A stretch of DNA of 64,000 nt from Annona cherimola. Lineage: Eukaryota > Streptophyta > Magnoliopsida > Magnoliales > Annonaceae. Where the stretch lies: contig CM059973.1 of the NCBI GenBank assembly GCA_030490835.1, positions 57,106,008-57,170,007 of the forward strand, written 5' to 3'. Within the stretch, counting starts at the first letter, position 1; the number at the start of each line of letters is the position of its first letter. The position numbers and the translations under genes were made by a program. Of this stretch, positions 11,783 to 22,830 are shown piece by piece. The notes beneath the pieces are model-generated. The model had not been told where the DNA came from, did not search any database, and was given only the letters and a program-made list of their open reading frames with translations.

Positions 11783-13217
11783 TAAATATCGGTTTGCACA
11801 CATCGCCATGCATCATGATTCAAAAAAGGGCGAGTGCATGTTATCATGTGCCATGATTAGAATGGGTTGCATATTGATTACATGACATAACTAACAAAAA
11901 TAATTAGAGATTACTTTGCCAAGTGTTGTGACACAAAAAGGAATGAATGCTTGTCGGCGCCTTCCATGACTCAAATGGATTAAATATTGGCCATATGATA
12001 TAACTAAGAAAATGAATATAGTTGACTTCACCATGTGTTGTTACTCAAAAGAATAGATTTTTGCCTTTTTGTGGATTCAACTAGACTTGTTATTATTTTA
12101 CACTGTCATTGGAATAGTTGTTAGGCTTTAATGCAAATTGGTAAATATCGGTTTGCACACATCGCCATGCGTCATGATTCAAAAAAGGGCGAGTGCATGT
12201 TATCGTGTGCCATGATTAGAATGGGTTTCAAATTGATTACATGACATAACTAACAAAAATAATTAGAGATTACTTTGCCAAGTGTTGTGACACAAAAAGG
12301 AATGAATGCTTGTTGGCGCCTGCCACGACTCAAATGGATTAAATATTGGCCATATGATATAACTAAGAAAATGAATATAATTGACTTCGCCATGTGTTGT
12401 TACTCAAAAGAATAGATTTTTGTCTTTTTGTGGATTCAACTAGACTTGTTATTATTTTACACTATCATTGGAATAGTTGTTAGGCTTTAATGCAAATTGG
12501 TAAATATCGGTTTGCACACATCGCCATGCGTCATGATTCAAAAAAGGGCGAGTGCATGTTATCATGTGCCATGATTAGATTGGGTTTCATAATGATTACA
12601 TGACATAACTGACAAAAATAATTAGAGATTACTTTGCCAAGTGTTGTGACACAAAAAGGAATGAATGCTTGTCGGCGCCTGCCACGACTCCAATGGATTA
12701 AATATTGGCCATGTGATATAACTAAGAAAATGAATATAGTTGACTTCGCCATGTGTTGTTACTCAAAAGAATAGATTTTTGTCTTTTTGTGGATTCAACT
12801 AGACTTGTTATTATTTTACACTATCATTGGAATAGTTGTTAGGCTTTAATGCAAATTGGTAAATATCGGTTTGCACACATCGCCATGCGTCATGATTCAA
12901 AAAAGGGCGAGTGCATGTTATCATGTGCCATGATTAGAATGGGTTGCATATTGATTACATGACATAACTGACAAAAATAATTAGAGATTACTTTGCCAAG
13001 TGTCGTGACACAAAAAGGAATGAATGCTTGTCGGCGCCTACCACGACTCAAATAGATTAAATATTGGCCATGTGATATAATTAAGAAAATGAATATAGTT
13101 GACTTCGCCATGCGTTGTTACTCAAAAGAATAGATTTTTGTCTTTTTGTGGATTCAACTAGACTGTTATTATTTTACACTATCATTGGAATAGTTGTTAG
13201 GCTTTAATGCAAATTGG
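11783..13217. repeat. Tandem array, 4 units of 359 bp
   Basis: The phrase TAAATATCGGTTTGCACAC recurs at 11783, 12142, 12501 and 12860, exactly 359 bases apart; the last unit ends at 13217. Units differ at only a few positions each, so the array is young or has been homogenised. Each unit holds diverged internal sub-repeats around a GCCATG(A/T)...TCAAA(T/A) core. The two look-alike 73-codon minus-strand frames at 12531-12752 and 12890-13111 only reflect this repetition. Confidence 0.95.
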
Positions 13218-13582
13218 TGAACTAAATTAAATTGGTTATCACGATGTTCATCACTCACTTTGAAAAAGACAGTAGCCAAAGACATAAATAAGGATTGATA
13301 TATGAAGCAAGATGTCTTAGCTAAGAAAATCATAGAATCCTATCATTCCATCATGACTTTAGTACTTATGTGACGAGTATGCATCCCATAAAGCATAATG
13401 TTCCAAATGAGCGAAGTCCTCTGAGTATGTGTCTGCACAAGGACCTGTGATAAGGCCACTTGTGATCATTCCGATATGCAAGAATTTATACTCACTAGTG
13501 AATCTTGCTAAGATTTAGAGATAAGTATAAAAGGTATCATCGTGATACTCAAATATCCATAATCTATTGGAACTCTCCTAAT
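13218..13582 (+). other. Flank of the Athila/Tat-like LTR insertion, left side
   Basis: Low-information sequence between the 359-bp array and the inserted LTR. It is expected to continue at 22391, because the LTR is bordered by CTAAT (13578-13582) here and CTGAT (22391-22395) there. No coding signal seen. Confidence 0.4.
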
Positions 13583-13610
13583 TGATAACTCTATGAAAAT
13601 AGAGTTATCA
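13583..13610 (+). promoter_or_regulatory. Perfect 12-bp hairpin at the LTR terminus, GAAA loop
   Basis: TGATAACTCTAT, GAAA, ATAGAGTTATCA: a perfect inverted repeat that begins at the first base of the LTR. In the element RNA this would fold into a stem capped by a GNRA tetraloop just after the polypurine tract. Function is unknown. Confidence 0.6.
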
Positions 13611-13920
13611 ATGCTCATTTTGCACTCATTTGGAATGCTAGTTCAAGAGAAATATGTAAATTTGCATAGGTTTTGCATTAGTTTTCATCATTTGTGTAAT
13701 TCTTGTATCTAGTGTGGTTTTTATGCATATTAGGTTGCATCTAGTTTAAATTCATCTCATTTTGATTGCTTCAATTTGATTTGATCTTTTTGAAATGCAC
13801 TTACTTTTTTTCATATTTTGTTGTGGGAAAAGGAGGGCAATTTCCATGCTAATTCGAGGCAAAAAGAGGATGAAATGAGAGGAAATCACTTGAAGCTGTC
13901 AAAAGAGCCACACTATCTCT

Positions 13921-14010
13921 AGCATGGTGGAGGCCATGACCACGAAGTCCACTGCCTTGGAAGAAATTGCATTGCCACTGTCCAGCATGGTGGAGGCCAT
14001 GACCACGAAG
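13921..14010 (+). repeat. 27-bp direct repeat in LTR U3
   Basis: The same 27 bases starting AGCATGGTGGAGGCCATGAC occur at 13921-13947 and 13984-14010, 63 bases apart and identical, about 50-140 bases upstream of the TATA box. Such U3 duplications often carry enhancer activity in retroelements; that role is not shown here. Confidence 0.8.
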
Positions 14011-14056
14011 CTGATGTGTGTGAAATCTCAGACGTGTGAAGCTCCAAACTAAGAGG

Positions 14057-14066
14057 GTTATAAATA
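14057..14066 (+). promoter_or_regulatory. TATA box of Athila/Tat-like LTR
   Basis: GTTATAAATA followed by TTTCTCTTAGGGTTTC, a usual plant core promoter plus leader context, located downstream of the 27-bp direct repeats. Confidence 0.5.
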
Positions 14067-14903
14067 TTTCTCTTAGGGTTTCTTAAGCATAACTTAGAAG
14101 GCTTGTGGCTGCTGAGAAAGGGGGAGACAAACCAAGAGCTTCAAAGAAGGAGAGAAGAGTAAGTGGAGAACAAGCCGATTCCTATAAATCTATTGAGTTT
14201 CATCTCCTCTTCTCATCTCTCTCTTCGTTTTTATTATTCTTCTTGCTTGGGATGATTGTAAACTTGATTTTAATAGGAATTGAAGTCATTTTTATAGGCT
14301 AAATCTTCCTATGGTGGGGGATAAGTAAGATTTGATATCATAGACTATGTTATTTGGTTTCCTTCTGCTTGAATGAGAAAATGATTGTGTTGTAATTTAT
14401 ATTGCTTGAGATTACCCTTATAAATCATGCTTAATGCGTTTACAAACTTTGCGACCATGTAGATTGATTGAATATTCAGATTCATGCTTGGAAAAGTAGG
14501 ATTTGAATGAGATCCATATATAAGGCACAAGTTTCCATCTACTTGTGGAGGTTGGATGTTAATATGGATAGGAATATAACTATTAACTTTCTATAATCTC
14601 GATTAAGTTATGTGTTTATCAACCTTATTTTACTTGGTTGCATGGGAACATAGCAATTAAATAAAACTTGGTTAGATTTATATGTGTTGGAAGACATATA
14701 TAAATATAAATGAACCCAGATTAGTAATCTAATGCCTAACCCGAGCCTAGGCGTCAAAGCCTAAACCTTACTTTGGGATCTTTATCGATTGGTAAATGTG
14801 ATACAAAATTGTTTCTCTATTCACGCGGTGGGATTTTCGTATACATTTTGTTTAGCGGAATAATTTTTTTTCTTTCCATTTCCTTAATCATTTTTCAAGT
14901 AAT

Positions 14904-16669
14904 TGTAATGCCCCATTTCTAGATATACTTAATAACTAGTCAATAGGTACTATACAACCTAAGAAAAATTCGACAGCATCTCCCCATAATATATAAGGGG
15001 TGGTATAGAATACACAACTTGATATTCATAAACATTTCAATTTCATTTCAAAATGTAACATTCAATCCTATATTTATACAATTGTATCTTCATCTAATAA
15101 GGACATTCATGTAGAAGGAAAATCATTGAATGTTATCCTTACACAACAAGCAACTAAATGATTATATATTTGCATCCACGGGATTATAATCCAATTCAAA
15201 ATACCAAGTACAATATGTTTATCAAGGGAATCTGTCTCAGTGATCGTCTACATGCACAAATATCAAAAGAGCACAAATTCTAAAAGAACTGTAATTTAAG
15301 ATATTGCACTAATGGTCTCCAAGACTTGATCTTCAACTTGCCCCATCCTGAGGTTCCCCACCTGGCCTGTGATCTAAATGCAAAATAACAAACCATATGA
15401 GTCTAAATAGACTCAGCAAGTAGATAATGGTTAGCACAAAGTGAAAATAAGTAAAACGATGGATGCACATGTAGTGATCAAGATAACACATATGGGTCCA
15501 ATACCCACTCCCAAGATCATATGCATATAACCACGTATAAAAAGGAGGACACAAACAATTCCTCTACTCATGTCTATTAAGGGCCATGAATAACCCTTTC
15601 CTCATGTCAATCAGAGGCCATGAACAACCCTTTTTCAACCAACCATTTTAAATAACACATCATACATAACGGACAAGGATAAATGCCACAAACAACACAT
15701 ACAACATCGACAAAGTTTAAATTCAACATATAAATCTGTCACACAAGCATTTTATCAAACACATGATAGGTGCGAAATAAGAGAACCTTCAATTTATACT
15801 CCCGCTTGAGGTGAATCAATTAACGTCACATTTCAACAATATGAAAACTGCTAAGAAGTCTATTACATCATAGAAATCGCATATTCAAAGCAAATTCCCC
15901 ATGAACCCTAACTGTTACGAACCCTACACCCCATACCATGAAGTTGTCAGGCGCTACACATTCCCACCAGTCTCACATCACGTTTAGCATGAAATTTCAT
16001 CACTAAATCAAGAAGGGGCGACATCTACTTACCTCGATCGTAATTTCTCCCAAAAACAGCAACCCTAGATTTGGATTGTAGAGATTAGGAGCTTCAGAGC
16101 TTCCTGGATTAGAATCTATGATCTTCAAGGCAGTCGATAAAGTTTTCTTTAAGAGATCTATGGCTAGATCGAACTGAGTGGAAGTGAAAGAAGAGAAGAA
16201 GAAGGAATGAAGAACAGTCGGGCGCAAAATGGAAATGAAGCCCTAGAGCGAGGGCTACCCATGTTAACTAACCCCATCGAGTCGGACCGGGCCGGGGCAT
16301 GGGTTGGGACTAATCGTAATTAGTAATTTACTTTCCCATTCCTACGACTTAATAATTAAAATTTTCTCCAGGGGCGCTACCCCCTTGACCCCCGCAACCT
16401 AACCAGGCAGGTCGAACCCCGTACTACTCTGCGAAGGGAAAAATAGTCATAGTCTCAACAATGACACGCTAATCATACACCTTTAAATTTATACTCAATG
16501 TGCTAAGATCATAATACATGTATATATGCACTATACGTCCCCTAGATGCCAAATTCATATATGTTATGCATCCATTAACATCATAAATTCCTAGTAGCAT
16601 GTTCATAAGTTACCTTATAAAATAGAGAGGGGTTATAATGAAAATAAAATAAAATACCTGGTCCTTATA
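14904..16669 (-). mobile_element. Solo LTR, about 1.77 kb, inserted in the gypsy-type LTR
   Basis: Starts TGTAATGCCCCA and ends GGTCCTTATA on the plus strand, flanked by GTAAT at 14899-14903 and 16670-16674. The last dinucleotide is TA rather than CA, explained by one C-to-T change. Read on the minus strand it starts (T)ATAAGGACCAGG and ends GGGGCATTACA, gypsy-like ends. On that strand a leader near 16030-16230 ends in GAGGTAAGTAG, a good splice donor sequence. Sequence of the host LTR continues on both sides. Confidence 0.65.
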
Positions 16670-17180
16670 GTAATATATTCTTAAAGTTAACTATACATTT
16701 CATTCTCACCATTTATTTCACAAGCAATGATACCCCGAAAATTCATCAATTATACATGACCTGATAATTTCATATCGATACCGAGTATCCATTTATTCTT
16801 GGCATACAAGCACTTACCAATTAACCCCTTTCTTGTCTCAGTCATATTATATTAATGCAAGGCATTTACAATCTAATCTTTTTACTGTCTCAATCATATA
16901 ATACATATACAAGGTATCCTGAACATATTTACTACTCATATCATATCCCAATAGGGCATTTATTCATATTTCACATGCAATGGACTATGAACTTTTGAAA
17001 ATTCCTTTTTCCTTTTATCAGTAGACCATGTTTTCCATCACTTGAATTTCCCTGCATTTGTCTGTGGTTGAGGAAATAAAACATGAGTACGAAACTCAAT
17101 AAGCAAGCATTTTTCATTTTCATGTAAATGCATTTCTCTCCATTCGGTAGGAGACATTTATCAAGAGATCAACTACTAAC

Positions 17181-18524
17181 CAATGTTGTCAGAACCGAAC
17201 CGGTGATTGAACCGGTAAAGGAACTGGTCTGGTTCGAACCAGTTCAACCGGTTAAGCAAACCGGTTCGAACCGATGATGTCAGCATGACATATTTATGAT
17301 GTCATAAATATTAAATTATTTTTAAATTTTAAATAAATATATTGATAAAATATTTTTAGTGGCAGGTGCACGGGTTCTTCACGACAACACACAGTAACAA
17401 CCGCAGCGGCACCAGCCAGTCTACACGTGTGGGTAAGCAAACACGAGAGGAAACGGACACATGAGAAAATTTTTCGACGTGTGTCGAGCCAAGGTGCCAG
17501 GACGCGAGAGCCGAGACCACATGATGGCCTGATTCCAGCTGGCATTGCTGTTGACGTTATCTTGCCCCTTCTCACCCCACCCTTTGCAGTCTCCGGAGCT
17601 TCTCTTTTGTCATTTTCCAGAAATCCCAATCAACCATAATACTACAATTAATGTGTTATTATTAATTTGTTATCTCTTTATGTTTTATTGTATTTTTGAT
17701 TAATTTTATTTTTTATTTTGCTTTTTCTCATTTCCTGCCCTACTCCTAATAATCAAATCTCGTACTACAGAGACTGAGAGAGAACAAATAACCTGGAGAT
17801 TGTAATTTCGTTTCATGCTACTATGAGACAAAATGAAGAGAAGGATAGACACAGATTGCATGATTTTTGGATCTCGAAGAGTCTGGTGAGTTTTGTAGTC
17901 GCATAGTGAGAAATGGAATGAATTTCTTTTTACGCAATTTGTCGCTTGCAGATCTTGCCCTGTTTTGCTTGGTTTTTCCAGTTATGTGTGTGTGGGTGCG
18001 TGGGTATATATATTTTTTTCATTTCAGCGAGCGGCCGGAGGAGAAGAAGGAAATGGCAGCGATGCAGGCAGGGACGGGAGCAGCAGGGGTGGGCGACTAG
18101 CTATGTGCGGCTGCTGTTGCGCCGTTGCCGCCGCGACGATTTCGCCGACGATGGATCGATTATGGTCGGTCACTGAGAAGATGAGTAGGGTTTCCAGTTT
18201 CGTCAAAAGGGGGAAGACGTGAAACAAAAAAGGTGGGCAAGCAGGTCCGTTTTTGGGGAAGATGCGAAAGGGGGAAGACGCAAAAAAGAGGGAAGACGCG
18301 AAAACAAAAACTGGCAGCAACGGGTTTTTCATTTTTGGTTTTTTTTTAGAATATATACCAGGCCCGTCCGACCGGTTCATTCTGGTTCGACCGTCCGTTC
18401 CGGTTCGACGGTTTGATCGGTTTTATGCATCTGAACCGAACCGCATGTAATCGGACCGGAAACTAGACCGGTTCCCGGTCGAACTGGTTCGACCGGCCGG
18501 TCTAGTCTGGTTCTTACAACACTG
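17181..18524. mobile_element. hAT element (1344 bp) with GC-rich cargo
   Basis: Ends CAATGTTGTCAGAACC and, inverted, CAGTGTTGTAAGAACC, with flanks CTACTAAC (17173-17180) and CTACCAAC (18525-18532): an 8-bp target duplication with one change, as in hAT elements. Both subterminal regions (17195-17275 and 18360-18510) are crowded with ACCGGTT/GGTTCGAACC motifs, many palindromic, as expected for transposase binding sites. The middle (17350-17640 and 18020-18310) is much richer in G+C than its surroundings and has short open frames but no transposase motif, so it is non-autonomous. Confidence 0.8.
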
Positions 18525-19479
18525 CTACCAACAGAACAGAAATCTTTTTATATAAACTTTTCATGAAAACCTTATCAATCCTAACTTTTGCGCATTTAAC
18601 AAACATTAAATGTGCAAGTGCATTCTTTCCTTTCATAACATAATCCTTCATGTGAGGGTACGCTAGCCAGGTGAATACCTTTTCATGACATGATCCTTTC
18701 CATCCATGACGCTAGACCTTCCAACTTGGTAACGTCAAGGGTGGAGCTTGTGTCCTGCTTCTGCCTTGACTCGCCTACCTGACTTTCATTCTATGCATTA
18801 CTCTCATTCACCATGGCATTATATACCTCCTTCACATGGCAACATGTCATTCTCATGTAGAGAATTATTTGCACCATCCTTTTGAACATCGTTTCAACGA
18901 AACATCATTTAAATCCATGTTGGCATGCCATTTCCAAATAGAGAAGAATTTAACCAGTCATTTCAATAAGAGCAGAAATCAAAGCATTTATAAAATAAAG
19001 GGATGAAGGGATGACCACCCTTAAATAACTTTAGAAGCATTCAAGTGAAACAACTTGAAAGCATTTTAGCATTTGAGAATAAAATAACATTTTCAAAAAT
19101 CTTGCTTGCTTACCTGTGGCGATCCTTTTGCGCCTTTCACCCTTTCCTTGCCTTTTCCTAGACAAGTAAACATGATTACCTTATACATTTTCATCATATG
19201 TTGTGCTTGTATACTTTGTCTCTTTTTCAATTCACATATATGTGTCATATGGTTTTTAATCCCATATGGTCCACAATGCGTTAATTTTAAATCATTTTTT
19301 CTTTGGGATTAACACTTGTATTTCCCAACAATCTCGTACTCAATAAATTTAATACATGGGTTGTTTCTTTCCTTCCATACTTTTGTCTTGTGTATGAATC
19401 TCTTGAAATTATTCAAAATACGCATTCATACTTTTGTAGCATACGCTATTCATTTCATTTGACACCCATTTCTAGGATT

Positions 19480-20740
19480 TTATCTTTTGAAATCTTTCAT
19501 GTCTTTTATCTATAACTTATAACAAGTCATATTCCAATCAATTTTTTTAAAATTCATATCTACCTTTACTAATGGTCACATATATGTTTATACATATTTT
19601 TATGACCATAGTGATCGGTTACTTGTTTTCATTAATACCCAAGCCTAGGGTATTTACTCTCTCTTGAAATTTCCAAGAGACTTAATCCATGTTTAATTCT
19701 TGAATTATATCCTACTTTTTTAACAATCACATATTTATATAATCTTTGTGATTGTTCAACATTTCATTCAATTCTTATGTTTGAGTCCTAAACTTTTTGA
19801 AATCATTTCAAATGCTTGTTTTTAACTTATAACAAGTTAAATTTACATAATTCCTTTCTTTAAAATAAATACCCATCATTCTTAGTGCTTTCTTCATTCA
19901 TTTTGTTCAATACCCAAATCTAGGATATAAAACCTTTTTGTAATCATTCAAGGGCCTTACTTAGGGTCTATTACAACTCTATTCATATCAAAATTTTGGA
20001 ATTAACCATCTTTCCTCAAAACAGCCCCATATTCATTTCTTTCCATTTCATTTCATTCTACAATTGCACTTGTCAACATGTACATAAGTAGAATTATAAA
20101 TCAACAACTCTTGTACTCATTTCAAGGGCCTATATGTACTCTTATAACAAGTTAAATTCATTCAAAATTTCTGGAATTACTTTCCTTTTCAAAACATCTC
20201 CATACATGCTTATATTCGTCTTGTACCACTCTTATACTTGCATTTTAATCATGCTAAAATGCTACCTTTAAATCAATAATCTTGGGATCATTTCAAGGGT
20301 CTTTCCCAACTTAGAATATGTTAAATTTAACCCAAATTTCTGGAATTTTAATTCCCATTTATCAAACAACCCTATACATGTATAATTTCATCATATTTTG
20401 GTCTTACAATTGCACTCTTAGCATGAATACATGCAAGGATATCAACCAATAACCCTTGTGCTCATTTCAAGTACTTGTTTATAACTTATAATAAGTTATT
20501 CTTGCCTCAAAATTTCTTGAATTAGTCATCCATTTCCAAACAGCCCCTTATGGCCTCATTTTGCTAAATTTCACTTATGCAATTTCACCTTAATGACACA
20601 TACATAGGGTGCTACTTATTAACCATTCTTGTGGTCATTTTAAGGGATTGTTTATGATCTATAATACGCTAAATTTCATATGAAATTTTTGGAATTGTCG
20701 TTCCTCATTAAAACAGCCCCTTCAAATCACTTTTTTACTA
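19480..20740. repeat. Diverged tandem repeats, about 155-170 bp, inside gypsy-type LTR
   Basis: Units are recognised by the recurring series CTTATAACAAGTTAAATT ... AATTTNTGGAATT ... AACAGCCCC ... CATTTCAAGGG. Landmark positions near 19515, 19830, 20143, 20312, 20482 and 20655 give spacings of one or two periods of about 157-173 bases. Units are strongly diverged. The block is absent from the shorter family member at 5029-8002. Confidence 0.7.
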
Positions 20741-22390
20741 GAGTTTGCTCCCTTATTTGCATCTAAACTTAACACATGTGCAAAACCCCAAATCCTTAGT
20801 TTCTTAATTCTTAAACTCAACATATATCATCTGTTTTAATCATGAAATTAACATATATAAACAGAAATTTTCTCCCTATATACTCAAGTGTGGACATTCC
20901 ATATATATGAGCATGTATACATGTTTCCTTTTTGCTAGGTTTTACCCCCATACTTATGTATCATTAAAGGCCAACACTTACTTGATTTTGGTGATGAATT
21001 TTCCTCCACTTGAAAACATCCAAGCCTCTCTTCTGCTCCTTCTCTTGTCCTTCCTTTTTCTTCTTCCCCCCTTGGTTTGGACGTCAACTCCTCTCCCTTC
21101 TTTCCTCTCTTTTTCTTTTCTCTTTTTCTCTTTCTTTTATTCTCCTTTTCCTCCTCTTTGAACGTCCCTTTGCTACCCCCTTTTCTCTCTCTCTCTCTAT
21201 CAAAATGCCCTAAAATATCTAGGCTTGCCACATGTTCACTTAGGTTGGAAATTTGTCAACTCTTGCATTAATCGAGTTGACTTTAATTTCTTCCCAATGA
21301 ATCCTTGTTTGACATGTGTCTCATGTGATAATGCAAACGTAAACTCTCACTTAATTCCTCCCCAAGAAACGTCCCTCTCATGCCACTTGTCATGTGTATC
21401 TTAAAATGTCAACTTTCACTTTATTCTCAATTACGACAAATCACCTTTTATGCCTCTAAGTCAATGGCCTTTAAAACATTCATCATTATCATATAATCAT
21501 CCATAAATCTAATGTTGTTTAGGATTTCCTAATGAGGTTTGATATAATCAAATCCATTCATAACTTAGGGCACATAAATTTACCCTTTCATTAAAGTTTT
21601 CATCTCAAGATGATAACCATAGGCTAAGATATTAGCCATTCAATTTAATTCATGAAATCTCTAATTGTTTAACACATTTTCAATCATATTTTTCTTAGTC
21701 CACTCCATTCAACATGTAGGGCATGTCAACTTAGGCTTTCCCTTCAAATTTCATCCCAATCCAACTTATGTATCATAAGATATGAATTAATTAATCAATA
21801 GTTAAAATAGATAGCAATGATCATTCATGCCACCTCATCACCTAGCTTTAATTGCACTGCCACCTCATCTCATTTTCTACACCCCTTTTTGTCATTTGTA
21901 CATGTCATCATTTTTGTCTTGTAGTGCCCATTAAATAATTGCAATTTACCCCCCCATTATTTCTTGCAATTTCAAATTCATCCTTCTTAAATTCCATCTT
22001 GGTCACCCCTTTCTCAAAATTATCACTTAACCATGTTTATCATAGTCGAGATTTTATAAGTAATTTCTACATAACTAACTTAAATGGGACCAAAATGACA
22101 TATCTATGAGTCAATGAATTCATATCTCCACCTATCTGAATCATCTCAAAGCAATCTCAATAGTATCCACTCCATTTTTAATTATTTACTGCTCAGTTTA
22201 GTTTGAATTGAGTTCTTTGAAAATAAACTTCATTTAATTGCCAATTCACTTTAGACAATTGAATTTTAAGATGCTAATTTGTTTAACGCAATCTTTGTGG
22301 AAATGATACTATACTCACTATTTATTACTTGATCGATACGTATACTTGCGTTAAAATGAGTATTTAATTAGACATATACGGAGCTTGTCA

Positions 22391-22830
22391 CTGATGACCC
22401 ACTCATGTGACGGTTTATAATGCTTTGTGGATTATCAGAGAACATGCTAGGTAGGTGGAACCACCTACTATTTCACCCTAAATGTCAATAATAATCCCCC
22501 TTTAATCGCTCAATGGACTACCATTTTCACCACTAACATTGGCAATCAGTAAAACCACAAGACTAGCCCAACAGTATCTGCATGCTCTCCTAAGAAAACC
22601 ACCTAAGTGTTGACAATAAATGCAATCTCGTAATCATGATTGAGTAAATCAAGGCGATTTAGAAGAAGCCCATGAAATAGCTATATAAGGCAAGAGTATG
22701 GATGAAGAACGACTACGACACATGCCAAGCTCTCCAAGTTAGCTACTTCTCAATTCTCCTTATATTGTTCTCTCCTCAATCAAAGAACACACTGAGATCT
22801 TTTTGAAAGATGAGTTTTCCTTACTTATGT
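22391..22830 (+). other. Right flank of the Athila/Tat-like LTR; possible LTR promoter
   Basis: Continues the sequence left at 13582. Contains CTATATAAGGC near 22682-22692, followed by AAGCTCTCCAAG, TTCTCTCCTCAATC and GAACACACTGAGATC, the kind of TATA-plus-leader seen in Tat/Ogre LTRs. With the tandem array at 11783-13217 upstream, this may be the LTR of that same element. Ends not found; inference only. Confidence 0.35.

Larger units (their letters stand above)
14728..22058 (-). mobile_element. Gypsy-type solo LTR (family G, copy 2), expanded and interrupted
   Basis: Same family as 5029-8002: shared landmarks in order include the terminal block with GATTGGTAAA and CACGCGG, AACAAGCATTTTT-type text at about 17100, GAGGGTACGCTAGCC near 18655, TTCTCATGTAGAGAATTATTTGCACCATCC near 18850, and TTTCAAAA...CTTGCTTGCTTACC near 19095. 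Flanks are AGTAA on both sides (14723-14727, 22059-22063), a perfect target duplication. The expected terminal CACA is TATA here, consistent with C-to-T decay. Removing the nested elements leaves about 4.2 kb, longer than copy 1 mainly because of the internal tandem repeats at 19480-20740. Confidence 0.8.
13583..22390 (+). mobile_element. Athila/Tat-like gypsy solo LTR, interrupted by nested LTRs
   Basis: Starts TGATAACTCTAT and ends GCTTGTCA, with near-matching flanks CTAAT/CTGAT. Own sequence is 13583-14727 plus about 22059-22390. It contains a TATA box (TATAAATA near 14059), the TAGGGTTT leader, and close to its end the motif series CTTTGTGGAAATGATAC...TACTTGATCGATACGTATACTTGCG, which is typical of the R-U5 end of plant Athila/Tat gypsy LTRs. 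No primer site follows the end, so it is a solo LTR. The gypsy-type LTR at 14728-22058 is inserted in it. Confidence 0.7.

Noticed and set aside
12531..13111. Two very similar 73-codon minus-strand frames
   Set aside because: They are the same position in two units of the 359-bp tandem array and have no start context or motif.
17294..18450. Cluster of short GC-rich frames
   Set aside because: Inside a non-autonomous hAT element, frames open on both strands because of high GC content, and no transposase or host domain recognised. Retained only as possible captured cargo.
20907..21271. Several overlapping frames on both strands
   Set aside because: They lie in a pyrimidine-rich LTR leader; Ser/Leu/Phe on one strand and Lys/Glu/Arg on the other are what such a tract gives.
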